Below, in pieces: positions 27,339-36,367 of a DNA stretch of 64,000 bases (positions are counted from its first letter, which is position 1; every line of letters begins with the position of its first letter). The translations under genes were made by a program, and so were the position numbers. Source of the stretch: TMED78 sp036337035. Lineage in GTDB: Bacteria; Pseudomonadota; Gammaproteobacteria; Steroidobacterales; Rariloculaceae. The stretch spans positions 1 to 64,000 of the forward strand of contig JAYZFC010000010.1 in NCBI GenBank assembly GCA_036337035.1, read 5' to 3'. The notes under the pieces were generated by a model. That model searched no databases and had not been told where the DNA came from. It saw only the letters and a list, made by a program, of their open reading frames with translations.

Positions 27339-28354
27339 ATTATACTAACCTTTTGAGATTTATCTTTAATTACCTTTCCTATTTCCCATGCTTTTTCATC
27401 TGATCCGATCAAAGATAAAATTTGTTTTTTGTCATTTTTATCAATTATTATTATCATTCCAATTCCACAATTGAATGTTCTATACATCTCATCTTGGCTA
27501 ACACCATGACTTCTTATCCATTGAAAAATATCAGGCTCTTCCCAAGAGCTTTTATTCAGGGAAGCACCAAGCTTTCTAGGAAGAGCTCTAGGTATATTCT
27601 CTGTTAGTCCGCCACCAGTAATATGAGCTATACCTTTTATTTTAAATTTAGATACTAGTTTGGATATTATTCCAGAATATATTTTAGTTGGTACAAGTAG
27701 GTCTTCTATAATTTTTTTATTTATACTGGATTCATTTTTTTCTAGCAACTTTCTGATAAGCGAATATCCGTTTGAATGCGGTCCAGAAGAGCTAATACCA
27801 ATAATAATATCATCTTCAATGATATTTGAACCATCAATTAAATCATCTTTATTGCAGACCCCTACACAGAAGCCGGCTAGATCATACTCTAAGCTACCTT
27901 CATTCTTCTCATCAGGATGTTCCGCAGTCTCGCCGCCTATAAGTGATGCTCCAGCCAATTTACAGCCCTCTGCTATTCCTTCAATAATTTGTGAAGCTAT
28001 ATCAATATTAAGCTTATTTGTTGAAAGGTAATCAAGAAAAAATAGGGGTTCAGCTCCCTGTGCTATAACGTCATTAACACACATCGCTACTAGATCTATC
28101 CCTATTTTATTATGAATACCGCTTTGAATTGCGAGTTTAACCTTTGTTCCTACACCATCAGTACCAGAAACTAGAACTGGATTCGGGTATTTTTTTATAT
28201 CTAATTCAAATAGGCCTCCAAATCCTCCTATACTGCCTAAAGCACCAGATCTTTTAGTGCTAGAAACAATATTTTTTATTCTTTTGACGAGCTGATTTCC
28301 TGCTTCTATATCAACCCCAGCAGATTTGTAAGTAAAATGCTCTTTCTTTTTCAT
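27335..28354 (-). CDS. purM: Phosphoribosylformylglycinamidine cyclo-ligase
   Basis: Purine biosynthesis step 5 (FGAM to AIR, ATP-dependent). TYKSAGVDIEAGN at the N-terminus, VSGTDGVGTKVKLAI, GIDLVAMCVNDVIAQGAEPL, LIGGETAEHPD and ITGGGLTENIPR are AIR-synthase motifs. The 339-residue length is normal. It is the first gene of purM-purN-DUF3108 and divergent from DUF2066. Confidence 0.96.
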   Translation of the reverse strand: MKKKEHFTYKSAGVDIEAGNQLVKRIKNIVSSTKRSGALGSIGGFGGLFELDIKKYPNPVLVSGTDGVGTKVKLAIQSGIHNKIGIDLVAMCVNDVIAQGAEPLFFLDYLSTNKLNIDIASQIIEGIAEGCKLAGASLIGGETAEHPDEKNEGSLEYDLAGFCVGVCNKDDLIDGSNIIEDDIIIGISSSGPHSNGYSLIRKLLEKNESSINKKIIEDLLVPTKIYSGIISKLVSKFKIKGIAHITGGGLTENIPRALPRKLGASLNKSSWEEPDIFQWIRSHGVSQDEMYRTFNCGIGMIIIIDKNDKKQILSLIGSDEKAWEIGKVIKDKSQKVSII

Positions 28355-28437
28355 ATTAAAGGTCCATAATGAATTTTATTTGCCTTAGATCTGTATAATA
28401 GCTTAAATTAAACAGGCGTATTCATTTTCTTGTATTT

Positions 28438-29508
28438 ATGTTAAAAAAAATTTACTTATATTTTCTTTTTTTTCTATATAGCTACCCTGCAAGTATATCA
28501 GCCGTTGTAGTAGAAGATCTATATACTATTAATGTTAGTCAAGATATAGATATATGCGGTACTGGATCTCGAGAAGAGCAGGATACTTATAAGGAAGCTA
28601 TGACCCAGCTATTAGAAAGAATAACTGGTTTAAATAGTCAGCGCATTATTTCCGATCAAGCCTTTATTAGCATAATTGAGGAAGCAGAAAAATTTACCTT
28701 ATTATGTGGCCCTAGATTAGATAATGAAACTTTATCTATTGGTTTTAATGATGAATTAATTGAGTCAGAGCTAGCTTTTTTGGGTATACCAAGATGGGGG
28801 AGAGAAAGACCAATTACACTTTTATGGTTTTCAATCAACACTAGTGAAGATGAAGCTGAAATCCTTTCCGCGAAGTCGCTAGACTTAGCAATTTCAGATA
28901 GCTTTAGAAATGTTCAGCAACAATTATTTGAAGATATTCAGACTTATTCAAACTCTAGAGCTCTTCCAGTCATATTGCCTTTACTAGATTTACAAGATAT
29001 TTCTATAATTACAACTGATGATATAAGTAATAGGCTAGATACTATAATTGAAAGAGCATCCAATAGGTATAACGCTAATTATATTTTGTATGCTAGCGGT
29101 TATGTGTCTGAGTATGGCAGATTAGAGGCTCAATGGTATATTTTGAGGAATGGAGAAAGCGAAAGTCTTAGTTTTGGGACTTTAGAAACTGCACTAAATG
29201 ATTTATCTTATTATTATGCTAGTAGATTTCAGATACATGGAGATGTTAGTGAATTTGTGGTGACCATATCAGATATAGAAAGTTTGGATGATTATGCTAG
29301 CGCCATTCTTTATCTTGAATCAATAAATTTTCTTGAAGAGGTTAGTCCTATTGAAGTAGGTGATGGGAATTTAGTTTTATTTGTTAGAGGTAGAGGAGAT
29401 AAATACTTACTTGATAATATTTTGAGCTTAGATAATTATTTAGTTAAAAGTACTAGCAATGAAGAATCCAATGAAGAAGATAAATTATTTTTTAGATTAA
29501 ACAGATGA
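28438..29508 (+). CDS. DUF2066 exported protein
   Basis: A 356-residue protein with a signal peptide (about residues 1-22) and no further membrane helix. The sequence VSQDIDICGTGSREEQDTYKEAMTQLLERITG and the later FLGIPRWGRERP fit DUF2066, a family usually located between purM and hda in gammaproteobacteria. The function is unknown. A perM-like permease often sits between DUF2066 and hda, but here hda follows after 37 bases. Confidence 0.85.
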   Translation: MLKKIYLYFLFFLYSYPASISAVVVEDLYTINVSQDIDICGTGSREEQDTYKEAMTQLLERITGLNSQRIISDQAFISIIEEAEKFTLLCGPRLDNETLSIGFNDELIESELAFLGIPRWGRERPITLLWFSINTSEDEAEILSAKSLDLAISDSFRNVQQQLFEDIQTYSNSRALPVILPLLDLQDISIITTDDISNRLDTIIERASNRYNANYILYASGYVSEYGRLEAQWYILRNGESESLSFGTLETALNDLSYYYASRFQIHGDVSEFVVTISDIESLDDYASAILYLESINFLEEVSPIEVGDGNLVLFVRGRGDKYLLDNILSLDNYLVKSTSNEESNEEDKLFFRLNR

Positions 29509-29545
29509 TAGAGTGTTTATTCTAAGATTATATATAATAGCATAA

Positions 29546-30229
29546 ATGAAGCAGATTCTATTGCCATTTCAGTTATCTCAAAAATATATATTTGATAACT
29601 TTATTTCAGGTGACAATAATCTAATTATTCATAGTCTAAAAAATTTAGATACAACTAACTTTCAATTTCTTTGGCTTTGGGGTGAAAGTAAAGTTGGAAA
29701 AACCCATCTTTTACAGTCTGTCTGCTCATTTTATAAAGAAAGTAGGGTTATATATTTACCTTTTAAATCCTTTAAGAAACAAGGACCAAAAATATTAGAT
29801 GGATTGTCTAGTTTAGATCTTCTTGTTCTAGATGATATACATTTAGTGATTAGTGAACCATCATGGAGTATTCCGCTATTTAATTTATATAATGAGCTTT
29901 ATGAAAATAGAGTTAATTTATTAGTTTCTTCAAATATACCACCTACAGGAATTGATTATTTTTTACCTGACTTAGAATCTCGAGCTACTAGCTCTTCCGT
30001 TTATTTTATTAAGCCTCTAGGCGACGAGTTTCTTAAGACTGCTTTAATTAGCCAAGCAAAAAATAGAGGTATGCTTTTGCCCGATAAAAGTGCTGCTTAT
30101 TTAATTAATTATATAAGAAGAGATATGGTAGATATTGGCAATTATCTTGACCAGCTAGATTCAGCTTCACTAATAGAAAAAAGAAGCTTAACAATTCCTT
30201 TCATTAAAAGAGTTTTATTTAGTAAATAG
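29546..30229 (+). CDS. hda: DnaA regulatory inactivator Hda
   Basis: DnaA-like AAA+ protein without a DNA-binding domain. With the DNA-loaded sliding clamp it stimulates DnaA-ATP hydrolysis to prevent re-initiation. The N-terminal QILLPFQLS contains a plausible clamp-binding peptide. Walker A is WGESKVGKTHLL, Walker B LLVLDDIHLV, and RATSS holds an arginine finger region. The length of 227 residues is normal for Hda. Confidence 0.93.
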   Translation: MKQILLPFQLSQKYIFDNFISGDNNLIIHSLKNLDTTNFQFLWLWGESKVGKTHLLQSVCSFYKESRVIYLPFKSFKKQGPKILDGLSSLDLLVLDDIHLVISEPSWSIPLFNLYNELYENRVNLLVSSNIPPTGIDYFLPDLESRATSSSVYFIKPLGDEFLKTALISQAKNRGMLLPDKSAAYLINYIRRDMVDIGNYLDQLDSASLIEKRSLTIPFIKRVLFSK

Positions 30230-30236
30230 TTTATAA

Positions 30237-30818
30237 TTATAGCTTTGATGCCAAGGTTGCAACTCTTTTTCCTAGACAAAAGGCTAATTTTTTTTCATCA
30301 TCTGATAGCGATTTATTCCAATCAAGAGCTACATGTGAAGCTCCATATGGACTACCACCCGTCTTAGTATTTCTAAGTGATTTTTCGGTATATGGAAGCC
30401 CAACCCATACCATTCCATGATGTATTAGTGGAATAGCCATTGTTAATAAGGTTGTTTCTTGTCCTGCATGCATAGAGTTTGATGAAGTAAATACACCGAA
30501 TGGTTTATCAATCAGTGATCCTTCTAGCCAAATTGAAGATGTTGTATCTAAGAAAAGTTTTACTGGCGCTGCCATATTTCCAAATCTAGTAGGACTTCCA
30601 AGCAATAGTCCATTACATTCTTTAAGATCATTAAGAGAAGCAAATGGAGCACCTTCTTTAGCTTGTGTTTCTACTTCTTTATTATTATCTAAAGGAATAG
30701 ACGGTAGAGTTCTAATGGATGCTTCTAGTCCAGCAGCCTCAACTCCTCTTGCGGCATGATTCGCTAGCGAGTGAGTACTGCCTTTGCGACTGTAGTATAG
30801 GATTAGTATATTCTTCAT
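30237..30818 (-). CDS. wrbA: NAD(P)H:quinone oxidoreductase, WrbA/flavodoxin fold
   Basis: FMN-dependent quinone reductase of 193 residues. The phosphate loop is LYYSRKGSTHSLANHAARG. GSPTRFGNMAAPVKLFLD and FTSSNSMHAGQETTLL are WrbA signatures. It protects against quinone redox cycling. It lies next to hda in convergent orientation, as in related gammaproteobacteria, though the arsC gene often found there is missing. Confidence 0.92.
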   Translation of the reverse strand: MKNILILYYSRKGSTHSLANHAARGVEAAGLEASIRTLPSIPLDNNKEVETQAKEGAPFASLNDLKECNGLLLGSPTRFGNMAAPVKLFLDTTSSIWLEGSLIDKPFGVFTSSNSMHAGQETTLLTMAIPLIHHGMVWVGLPYTEKSLRNTKTGGSPYGASHVALDWNKSLSDDEKKLAFCLGKRVATLASKL

Positions 30819-30950
30819 TAAGTATTTGTTTTTAAAAGTTAAGTTAATATATTGAGATTCTAGGATTTATTTATTTTGATTAAAAGAAAAAAATTGCTTA
30901 CTATTTATTTTAATTATAGAACTATTTATTAAATAATTGTTGTTTATTTT

Positions 30951-31238
30951 ATGAAATATTTATCTTTATTCCTTCTATGTCTTGTTGCTGGGTGTGTTAC
31001 AGCTCCGCCAATACAAGAAATGAGTGATGCCCGTCAAGCAATTTCTGTTGTAGAGCAAGAACTGAGTCATCTCTCAGGTTCTGATTATGCAAATTTAGAA
31101 ACAGCAAGAGGGTTTTTAAAAGATGCAGAGATGCATTTGAGAGAAGGTAGGTATGATTTAGCTAAGTCGCTTGCACTTACTGCTAAAGATGCTGCTTTTG
31201 ATATATTAGAAATGGCTAAGTCTATACCTAATAGATAA
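30951..31238 (+). CDS. Small DUF4398-like lipoprotein
   Basis: A 95-residue lipoprotein. The signal ends in a lipobox LVAGC, with Cys15 as the lipidated residue. The mature part is a helical hairpin (SDARQAISVVEQELS and ARGFLKDAEMHLREGRYDLAKSLAL) typical of DUF4398. It is probably an outer- or inner-membrane-anchored periplasmic protein of unknown role. Confidence 0.82.
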   Translation: MKYLSLFLLCLVAGCVTAPPIQEMSDARQAISVVEQELSHLSGSDYANLETARGFLKDAEMHLREGRYDLAKSLALTAKDAAFDILEMAKSIPNR

Positions 31239-31260
31239 TGTCCATTAAATAGCGGTTTTA

Positions 31261-31545
31261 TTGTTTCCCGAAACTAATCAAACTGGATTCCTTTGTAATA
31301 TTTCTGGTAAAGTGCAAGGCGTCCACTATAGAGCTTCAATAAGAGATTCTGCACTTAGTTTAAAAATTTATGGATGGGCAAAGAATTTAACTAATGGAAG
31401 TGTCGAAGTTGTAGCTGTGGGTGAATATAGAGCAGTTGAGAAAATTATAATTTTATTGTGGTCGGGATCCAAATATTCAGAAGTCTCATCTATTACGATT
31501 TCTAGATGGAGCAATAAGGTAAATGAAGGTTTCTTTATTAAGTAG
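31261..31545 (+). CDS. acyP: Acylphosphatase
   Basis: Small enzyme hydrolysing acyl phosphates. ISGKVQGVHYRAS contains the catalytic Arg and WAKNLTNGSVEVVAVG the catalytic Asn. The length of 94 residues is normal. The start is a TTG 22 bases after the DUF4398 gene, and tRNA-Glu follows 17 bases after the stop, so the tRNA may be on the same transcript. Confidence 0.93.
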   Translation: MFPETNQTGFLCNISGKVQGVHYRASIRDSALSLKIYGWAKNLTNGSVEVVAVGEYRAVEKIIILLWSGSKYSEVSSITISRWSNKVNEGFFIK

Positions 31546-31562
31546 ATAGTAATTAAAATTCA

Positions 31563-31634
31563 GCTCCCTTCGTCTAGCGGTTAGGACGCTGCCCTCTCAA
31601 GGCGGAAACAGGGGTTCGATTCCCCTAGGGAGCG
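31563..31634 (+). tRNA. tRNA-Glu, anticodon CTC
   Basis: The cloverleaf can be drawn by eye. The acceptor arm GCTCCCT (31563-31569) pairs with AGGGAGC (31627-31633). The anticodon arm CTGCC/GGCGG encloses loop CTCTCAA, giving anticodon CTC for GAG codons, and the T-arm is CAGGG-GTTCGAT-TCCCC-like. The D-arm sequence CGTCTAGCGGTTAGGACG matches bacterial tRNA-Glu. The 3' CCA is not encoded. Confidence 0.93.
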
Positions 31635-31644
31635 ATTTACGATC

Positions 31645-31923
31645 TTAAGTATATAATTTTTTTTTATCTAATTTAGACATATTTTTTATTTGATATTCTC
31701 TTTTAGCTGCTTCAGAGCGTGATGTGTATTTTTCTTTATATACTAATTTAACGGGAAGTCTTCCTTTTACGTATTTAGCTCCTAATTTATTATTATGCTT
31801 ATTTATTCTTCTCTTAACATTTTTTGTGATTCCGGTATATAAGGTATTATCAATACAAACTAGAATATAAACATACCAGTTTGAATTACTTTTATTCTCT
31901 ACTTTAATATTGTTAGTTGTCAT
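31645..31923 (-). CDS. GIY-YIG nuclease-fold protein (UPF0213/YhbQ type)
   Basis: A 92-residue single-domain GIY-YIG protein. The motif appears as YVYILVCIDNTLYTGITKNV with the Arg of RRINKHN. The tail RSEAAKREYQIKNMSKLDKKKL is typical of UPF0213. The cellular role is poorly known; some members cleave structured nucleic acid. Its start overlaps the upstream small membrane-protein gene by 11 bases, and it converges on tRNA-Glu. Confidence 0.88.
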   Translation of the reverse strand: MTTNNIKVENKSNSNWYVYILVCIDNTLYTGITKNVKRRINKHNNKLGAKYVKGRLPVKLVYKEKYTSRSEAAKREYQIKNMSKLDKKKLYT

Positions 31924-32098
31924 TAAAGAAAGAAATTAAGTATGAGGAGCCTAACCCTATACTGCTTGATATACCAATTGCTAAACCAACAGCAGCACCA
32001 GCATTTGGATAGCCTATAGCAGCTCCAGTTAATATACCAATCATCAGAAATGCTAATATGATTAGTAGAAGTGAGGCTAATTTTAATAGCAATTTCAA
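31913..32098 (-). CDS. Small hydrophobic membrane protein, unknown function
   Basis: A 61-residue protein with two hydrophobic segments (about residues 4-28 and 33-56) and glycine/alanine-rich helix-packing patterns. I do not recognise a family. Support for a real gene: a perfect GGGAG Shine-Dalgarno at 32106-32110 (minus strand) seven bases before the TTG start, and an 11-base overlap with the downstream GIY-YIG gene, suggesting coupling. Confidence 0.6.
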   Translation of the reverse strand: MKLLLKLASLLLIILAFLMIGILTGAAIGYPNAGAAVGLAIGISSSIGLGSSYLISFFNDN

Positions 32099-32155
32099 AG
32101 TAGAACTCCCATTATTTTTCTGATTTCTGAGTCTTTTTAATATAGCATCTATTTT

Positions 32156-32581
32156 ATGGATAAAAATATAATTTTTTCAAAAGCTGGAATTTTAAGGAGA
32201 CTATTAGCTATTATTTATGATTTAATGATTTTTTTATCCCTAATAATGGTTTTTACTTTAGCAATTATTATTTTAAGGGGCGGTAGAGAAATACCATATT
32301 CAGCAACATGGTTTACATTAGTTATTATTATTTTACATTTTTATTTTTTTGCTTGGTTTTGGATTAATGGTGGGCAAACTCTAGGAATGCGTGCCTGGAA
32401 AATAAAAATTGTAAATAAAGAAGGAAAGCCTATAGATTTTTCGAGCGCATTGAGAAGATACCTTTCATCATTAAGTTTTTTATTTCCACCAGGATTTTGC
32501 TTTATTTGGTATTTTATTGATAAAGAAAATATTTTTTTAAATGATAGGCTATCAAAAACCATTATAATTAAATTATATTAA
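32156..32581 (+). CDS. RDD-family membrane protein
   Basis: A 141-residue protein with three to four hydrophobic segments. The RDD hallmark residues are visible as RRLLAIIYDLMIFL at the N-terminus and the later INGGQTLGMRAWKIKIV. LNDRLSKT near the end completes the pattern. RDD proteins are of uncertain function, with roles in ion transport proposed for some. It converges on lptG, a placement common in gammaproteobacteria. Confidence 0.88.
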   Translation: MDKNIIFSKAGILRRLLAIIYDLMIFLSLIMVFTLAIIILRGGREIPYSATWFTLVIIILHFYFFAWFWINGGQTLGMRAWKIKIVNKEGKPIDFSSALRRYLSSLSFLFPPGFCFIWYFIDKENIFLNDRLSKTIIIKLY

Positions 32582-32585
32582 ATGA

Positions 32586-33653
32586 TTATTCAATCTTATG
32601 AATTAAATAGTAATTAATTATTAATAAAATTGTAGTTGGTATCCATGCAACCATTAAAGCACTAATATTATATACCTCACCAATATTTATGAAGGTTTCT
32701 GAAAATATGTAATATCCCAAACCTATTAGCAATCCAGTAATTAAATTCCTACCTGTGCTAGTTGATCTCAGTGAGCTAAATATAAAAGGTAATGCAAGTG
32801 TTGTCATCAGTAAAACTGATAGACTTTCGGATATCCTTGACCAAAATGCAATACGATACCTTTTTGAATCTAGTCCATTATCCTCTAGATAATTTATATA
32901 CCGACTTAGATTTTTATTATTTAAAAAATCATGTTGGACTTCTGATAGGCTTAGTATTTCAGGACTTAAGTTATATTTTTTAATTATTTGATCTATTAAA
33001 TTAGACTCTATATGATTTTCTAGAAATAGAGTTTCACTATAATTTGTTAGCACCCAATTATTGTTTTCATCAATTCTTGCAGCTTCTGATTTACTTAATA
33101 TGTTAATTTTTTCATAGTCTTCAATCTCATATATGTATATTCCATCAAATTTTGTACTATCGGTAGATCTTTTAATATTAATTATATTGCCTCCATCTTT
33201 TAACCAAATGGAATCACGATTTGATAACTCAATGGAGTTATTTATTTTATCTGTTCTATATTGTTGTGCGTATGCGCCAAATGATGGAGCTAGAGATTGA
33301 CTTAGTACCATCATTATAATTAGAAGAATAGATCCAGCTATTGAAACTGACTTGATTAGTCTTTTTTTTGAGATGCCAGCCGCCTGCATAACTATTAATT
33401 CGTGGTTATGAGATAGATTTCCAAGACTTAGAAGTGAGCCAATTAACGCCGCAGCTGGCAAAATTTGAACAATTAATCTAGGGATTCCTAATATAGTATA
33501 AATTATTGCATTAAAAAAATAGTAACTACCTTTTCCCACATCATTTAGCTGATAAATAAAATCTAATAAGCTTGAAATTGATACTAGTAATAAAATAACA
33601 GTAAAAACTCCTTTTAATATGTTAGAAATGAGATATTTATCTATAAGTTTCAT
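32586..33653 (-). CDS. lptG: LPS export ABC transporter permease LptG
   Basis: Inner-membrane permease of the LptB2FG transporter that extracts lipopolysaccharide for export. It has 355 residues, three N-terminal and three C-terminal membrane helices, and a central periplasmic beta-jellyroll domain (about residues 130-260). LGNLSHNHELIVMQAAGIS is a conserved coupling-helix region. It overlaps the lptF stop by 17 bases. Confidence 0.93.
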   Translation of the reverse strand: MKLIDKYLISNILKGVFTVILLLVSISSLLDFIYQLNDVGKGSYYFFNAIIYTILGIPRLIVQILPAAALIGSLLSLGNLSHNHELIVMQAAGISKKRLIKSVSIAGSILLIIMMVLSQSLAPSFGAYAQQYRTDKINNSIELSNRDSIWLKDGGNIINIKRSTDSTKFDGIYIYEIEDYEKINILSKSEAARIDENNNWVLTNYSETLFLENHIESNLIDQIIKKYNLSPEILSLSEVQHDFLNNKNLSRYINYLEDNGLDSKRYRIAFWSRISESLSVLLMTTLALPFIFSSLRSTSTGRNLITGLLIGLGYYIFSETFINIGEVYNISALMVAWIPTTILLIINYYLIHKIE

Positions 33654-34728
33654 TTTTTATAATTTGATTTATGTTAAGCCCAGATTTATTATAAAATAAT
33701 ATTAAGGACAAGGTAGCTAGAGTTAAATGAACTGGCCATAAGCCTATCCAGCTTGGTAATATTTCTCTTTCCATCCAAACTTTACCCAAAGTCAAAAAAT
33801 TAATATAAATCATATATATCAATATCCCTATACCAAGTTGAGCATAATTACTTTGCCTAGGACTTATTGAAATAAGTGTTGAAGCAAGAAATGATAAGAT
33901 TAGAACTGAAATTGGAGATGCTAATCTCCAGTGTAGCTCAGCTATATCATTAATATTATTTGAATTAAGTAGTTCATTTGATGTCATATTTTGTGATAAT
34001 ACAGTTTTAGACATTTCAATATTTGAAAGAATTGGTATGTTATGACTGCTAAATTCAGTTATTTGAAATTTTTTACTACCAATTTCTCCATCATATCTCT
34101 TACCATTTTCGAGGACAAAGATTATTTCGTTATTGTTTGTGCTTGATATTTTTCTTCCTTTTTCTGCAATTATTATAGCTTGATTATCATCATAATCTTG
34201 CTGGATAAATACATTATTAAATTCCATATCTTTTATTTCTTCAATATAAAGAATTGCCTTATTATTATTAAATGGTATAAATTTACCCTCTTCTGGTATG
34301 CCAATTCTTATTTCATTTTCAGCTTCTAGCTTTATGTTATTGATTATATTTAATGCATTTGGGCTTGCGTAAAGTGATAGCCATGCTACAAAAAATGAAA
34401 GCACCATTGCTAGATATATGATTGGTTTAAGAATACTAGGAGGACCTATAGCACATGCATTTAGGACTGTCATTTCCGAATTTCTATTTAGTTTAGCTAG
34501 ACTAAGCATTATTGCCAAAAATAAACCAAAAGGAATCAAAATATTTATATACTGGATAGATGTAAGAATTAGAGTATTAAGTATAAGGCTTTTTGGTATC
34601 CTTCCTGTAGCAGCTTGATTAAGAATTTCTGAAAATTGGCTACTCATGAGTATAATGAACAGCGTAAGCATAACTATCAACCAAGTGGAAAATATTTCTC
34701 TAAAAATATATTTGTTAATTATGCCCAT
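33637..34728 (-). CDS. lptF: LPS export ABC transporter permease LptF
   Basis: Partner permease of LptG, 363 residues with the same 3+3 helix layout and periplasmic domain. LAKLNRNSEMTVLNACAIGP near residues 73-92 matches the coupling helix of the YjgP/YjgQ family. The presence of lptFG shows that the cell makes and exports LPS. It is divergent from pepA over 143 bases, the same arrangement as in E. coli. Confidence 0.93.
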   Translation of the reverse strand: MGIINKYIFREIFSTWLIVMLTLFIILMSSQFSEILNQAATGRIPKSLILNTLILTSIQYINILIPFGLFLAIMLSLAKLNRNSEMTVLNACAIGPPSILKPIIYLAMVLSFFVAWLSLYASPNALNIINNIKLEAENEIRIGIPEEGKFIPFNNNKAILYIEEIKDMEFNNVFIQQDYDDNQAIIIAEKGRKISSTNNNEIIFVLENGKRYDGEIGSKKFQITEFSSHNIPILSNIEMSKTVLSQNMTSNELLNSNNINDIAELHWRLASPISVLILSFLASTLISISPRQSNYAQLGIGILIYMIYINFLTLGKVWMEREILPSWIGLWPVHLTLATLSLILFYNKSGLNINQIIKNETYR

Positions 34729-34871
34729 TTTAAAATTGTCAGTTAAATTAGAGTTTGAGAGTAAAACAAATAATCTAATAGTTTTAAAAACAAAGATAGC
34801 ATAAACTGTTAGAATTATATCCTTATAATTAATTCTAAAGGAAAATTTTACTATCTATCAAGGAGATATAG

Positions 34872-36359
34872 ATGAATTTTGAAGTAAAGATAGGTCAAGA
34901 CAGTATTTTTAAGCAAAAAACCTCATGTATTATTTTACCTGTCTTTTCTGAAAGTAGATTAAATGAGCCTTTGTTTGAATTAGATAGGCTCTGTAATGGC
35001 ATTATTAGCTACCATAAGAAAAGTAAGCATTTATCTTCAGATGAGGGTAAAACTTTTTTGCTTTCTGATATCAGTGAATTAAAGGCAGATAGTATTTTAT
35101 TTGTAGGTTGTGGAAAAAAGGATAATTTTGGACCAGAAGTTTTTCAGAAATCTTTATCTTCTGCTTTTCAGGTGCTTATAGATTTAAATATTCCTAACGC
35201 AACAAGCTTTTTAAGCTTTTTTATAAATAATTCGATTTCCCCCTACTATGCATCTAGATTTAGTGTTGAAACAGCAATGACTAAACTATATAAATTTGAT
35301 GAGCTAAAAAGCATTAAAACAAAGGCTAATAACTTCAAAAAGCTCTCTATTGTGTTTCCAAAATCGATTAATATTAAGGAAGCTAAGGCTGGAATAAAAG
35401 ATGGATCTGCAATAGGCAAAGGAATGAATTTAGCTAGAGATCTTGGAAATCGACCTCCAAACATTTGTACTCCAAGTCATTTATTTAGCGAGGCTAAAAA
35501 GATACAAAAGACATATAAGAATATTAAAGTTAAAGCCTTATCAAAGATAGAGATGAAGAAGCTTGGGATGGGGGCTTTTCTTTCGGTTACTCAAGGAGCA
35601 GCAGAGCCACCCAAATTCATTATAATTGAATATTCTGGAACAAAAAAGAATGATAAACCTATAGTCTTATGCGGTAAGGGCATTACTTTTGATACTGGCG
35701 GTATTTCTTTGAAGCCCCCTAGTGCAATGGATGAAATGAAATTCGATATGTGTGGAGCTGCAAGCGTTATGGGTGTAATTTCATCTGTTGGAGAGCTTCA
35801 ACTCCCAATAAATCTTATTGTTTTGATTCCTGCATGCGAAAATATGCCTGGATCATCTGCTACCCGACCTGGAGATATTGTTAAGACTATGTCTGGCAAA
35901 ACTGTTGAAATATTGAATACAGATGCTGAAGGAAGGCTAATATTGTGTGATGCAATAACATATGGCTTAAAGTACAGGCCAAAATTATTGATTGATGTTG
36001 CAACACTGACAGGAGCATGCCTCCTTGCTCTTGGTAATTTTTATAGTGGGTTATTTAGCAATGATGAATTACTTGCAAAAGGTTTATTAGAAGCTGGAGA
36101 GAGATCATGTGACTTTGCATGGAGGCTTCCTGTCCATGATATCCATAGAAAGGCGCTAAAAAGTAATTTTGCTGACTTCGCTAATATTGGTGGTCGTGAG
36201 GCTGGCGCAAGTGTTGCAGCAGCGTACCTTCAACAATTTGCCGAGAATACTTCATGGGCACATCTAGATATAGCTGGTTCAGCTTGGTTAAGCAAAGCTA
36301 ACAAAGGATCAACTGGTCGACCAGTACAGCTTTTAGTCGATTTCTTGCTGAATATTTAG
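34872..36359 (+). CDS. pepA: Leucyl aminopeptidase PepA
   Basis: M17 di-metal aminopeptidase of 495 residues. Metal and catalytic residues: Lys269 and Asp274 (GKGITFDTGG), Asp292, Asp351 and Glu353 (NTDAEGR) and Arg355. The family trims N-terminal residues from peptides and in E. coli also binds DNA. AAGGAG precedes the ATG at ideal spacing. It is first in pepA-holC-valS. Confidence 0.95.
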   Translation: MNFEVKIGQDSIFKQKTSCIILPVFSESRLNEPLFELDRLCNGIISYHKKSKHLSSDEGKTFLLSDISELKADSILFVGCGKKDNFGPEVFQKSLSSAFQVLIDLNIPNATSFLSFFINNSISPYYASRFSVETAMTKLYKFDELKSIKTKANNFKKLSIVFPKSINIKEAKAGIKDGSAIGKGMNLARDLGNRPPNICTPSHLFSEAKKIQKTYKNIKVKALSKIEMKKLGMGAFLSVTQGAAEPPKFIIIEYSGTKKNDKPIVLCGKGITFDTGGISLKPPSAMDEMKFDMCGAASVMGVISSVGELQLPINLIVLIPACENMPGSSATRPGDIVKTMSGKTVEILNTDAEGRLILCDAITYGLKYRPKLLIDVATLTGACLLALGNFYSGLFSNDELLAKGLLEAGERSCDFAWRLPVHDIHRKALKSNFADFANIGGREAGASVAAAYLQQFAENTSWAHLDIAGSAWLSKANKGSTGRPVQLLVDFLLNI

Positions 36360-36367
36360 GTAGTGAA

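Noticed and set aside
27660..28031. 123-codon plus-strand reading frame opposite purM
   Set aside because: Lies fully inside purM with no conserved motif or convincing ribosome-binding site; an antisense shadow.
31563..31923. tRNA-Glu plus GIY-YIG gene as a mobile-element integration site
   Set aside because: No integrase, no direct repeat of the tRNA 3' end and no foreign genes; the GIY-YIG protein is the UPF0213 housekeeping type.
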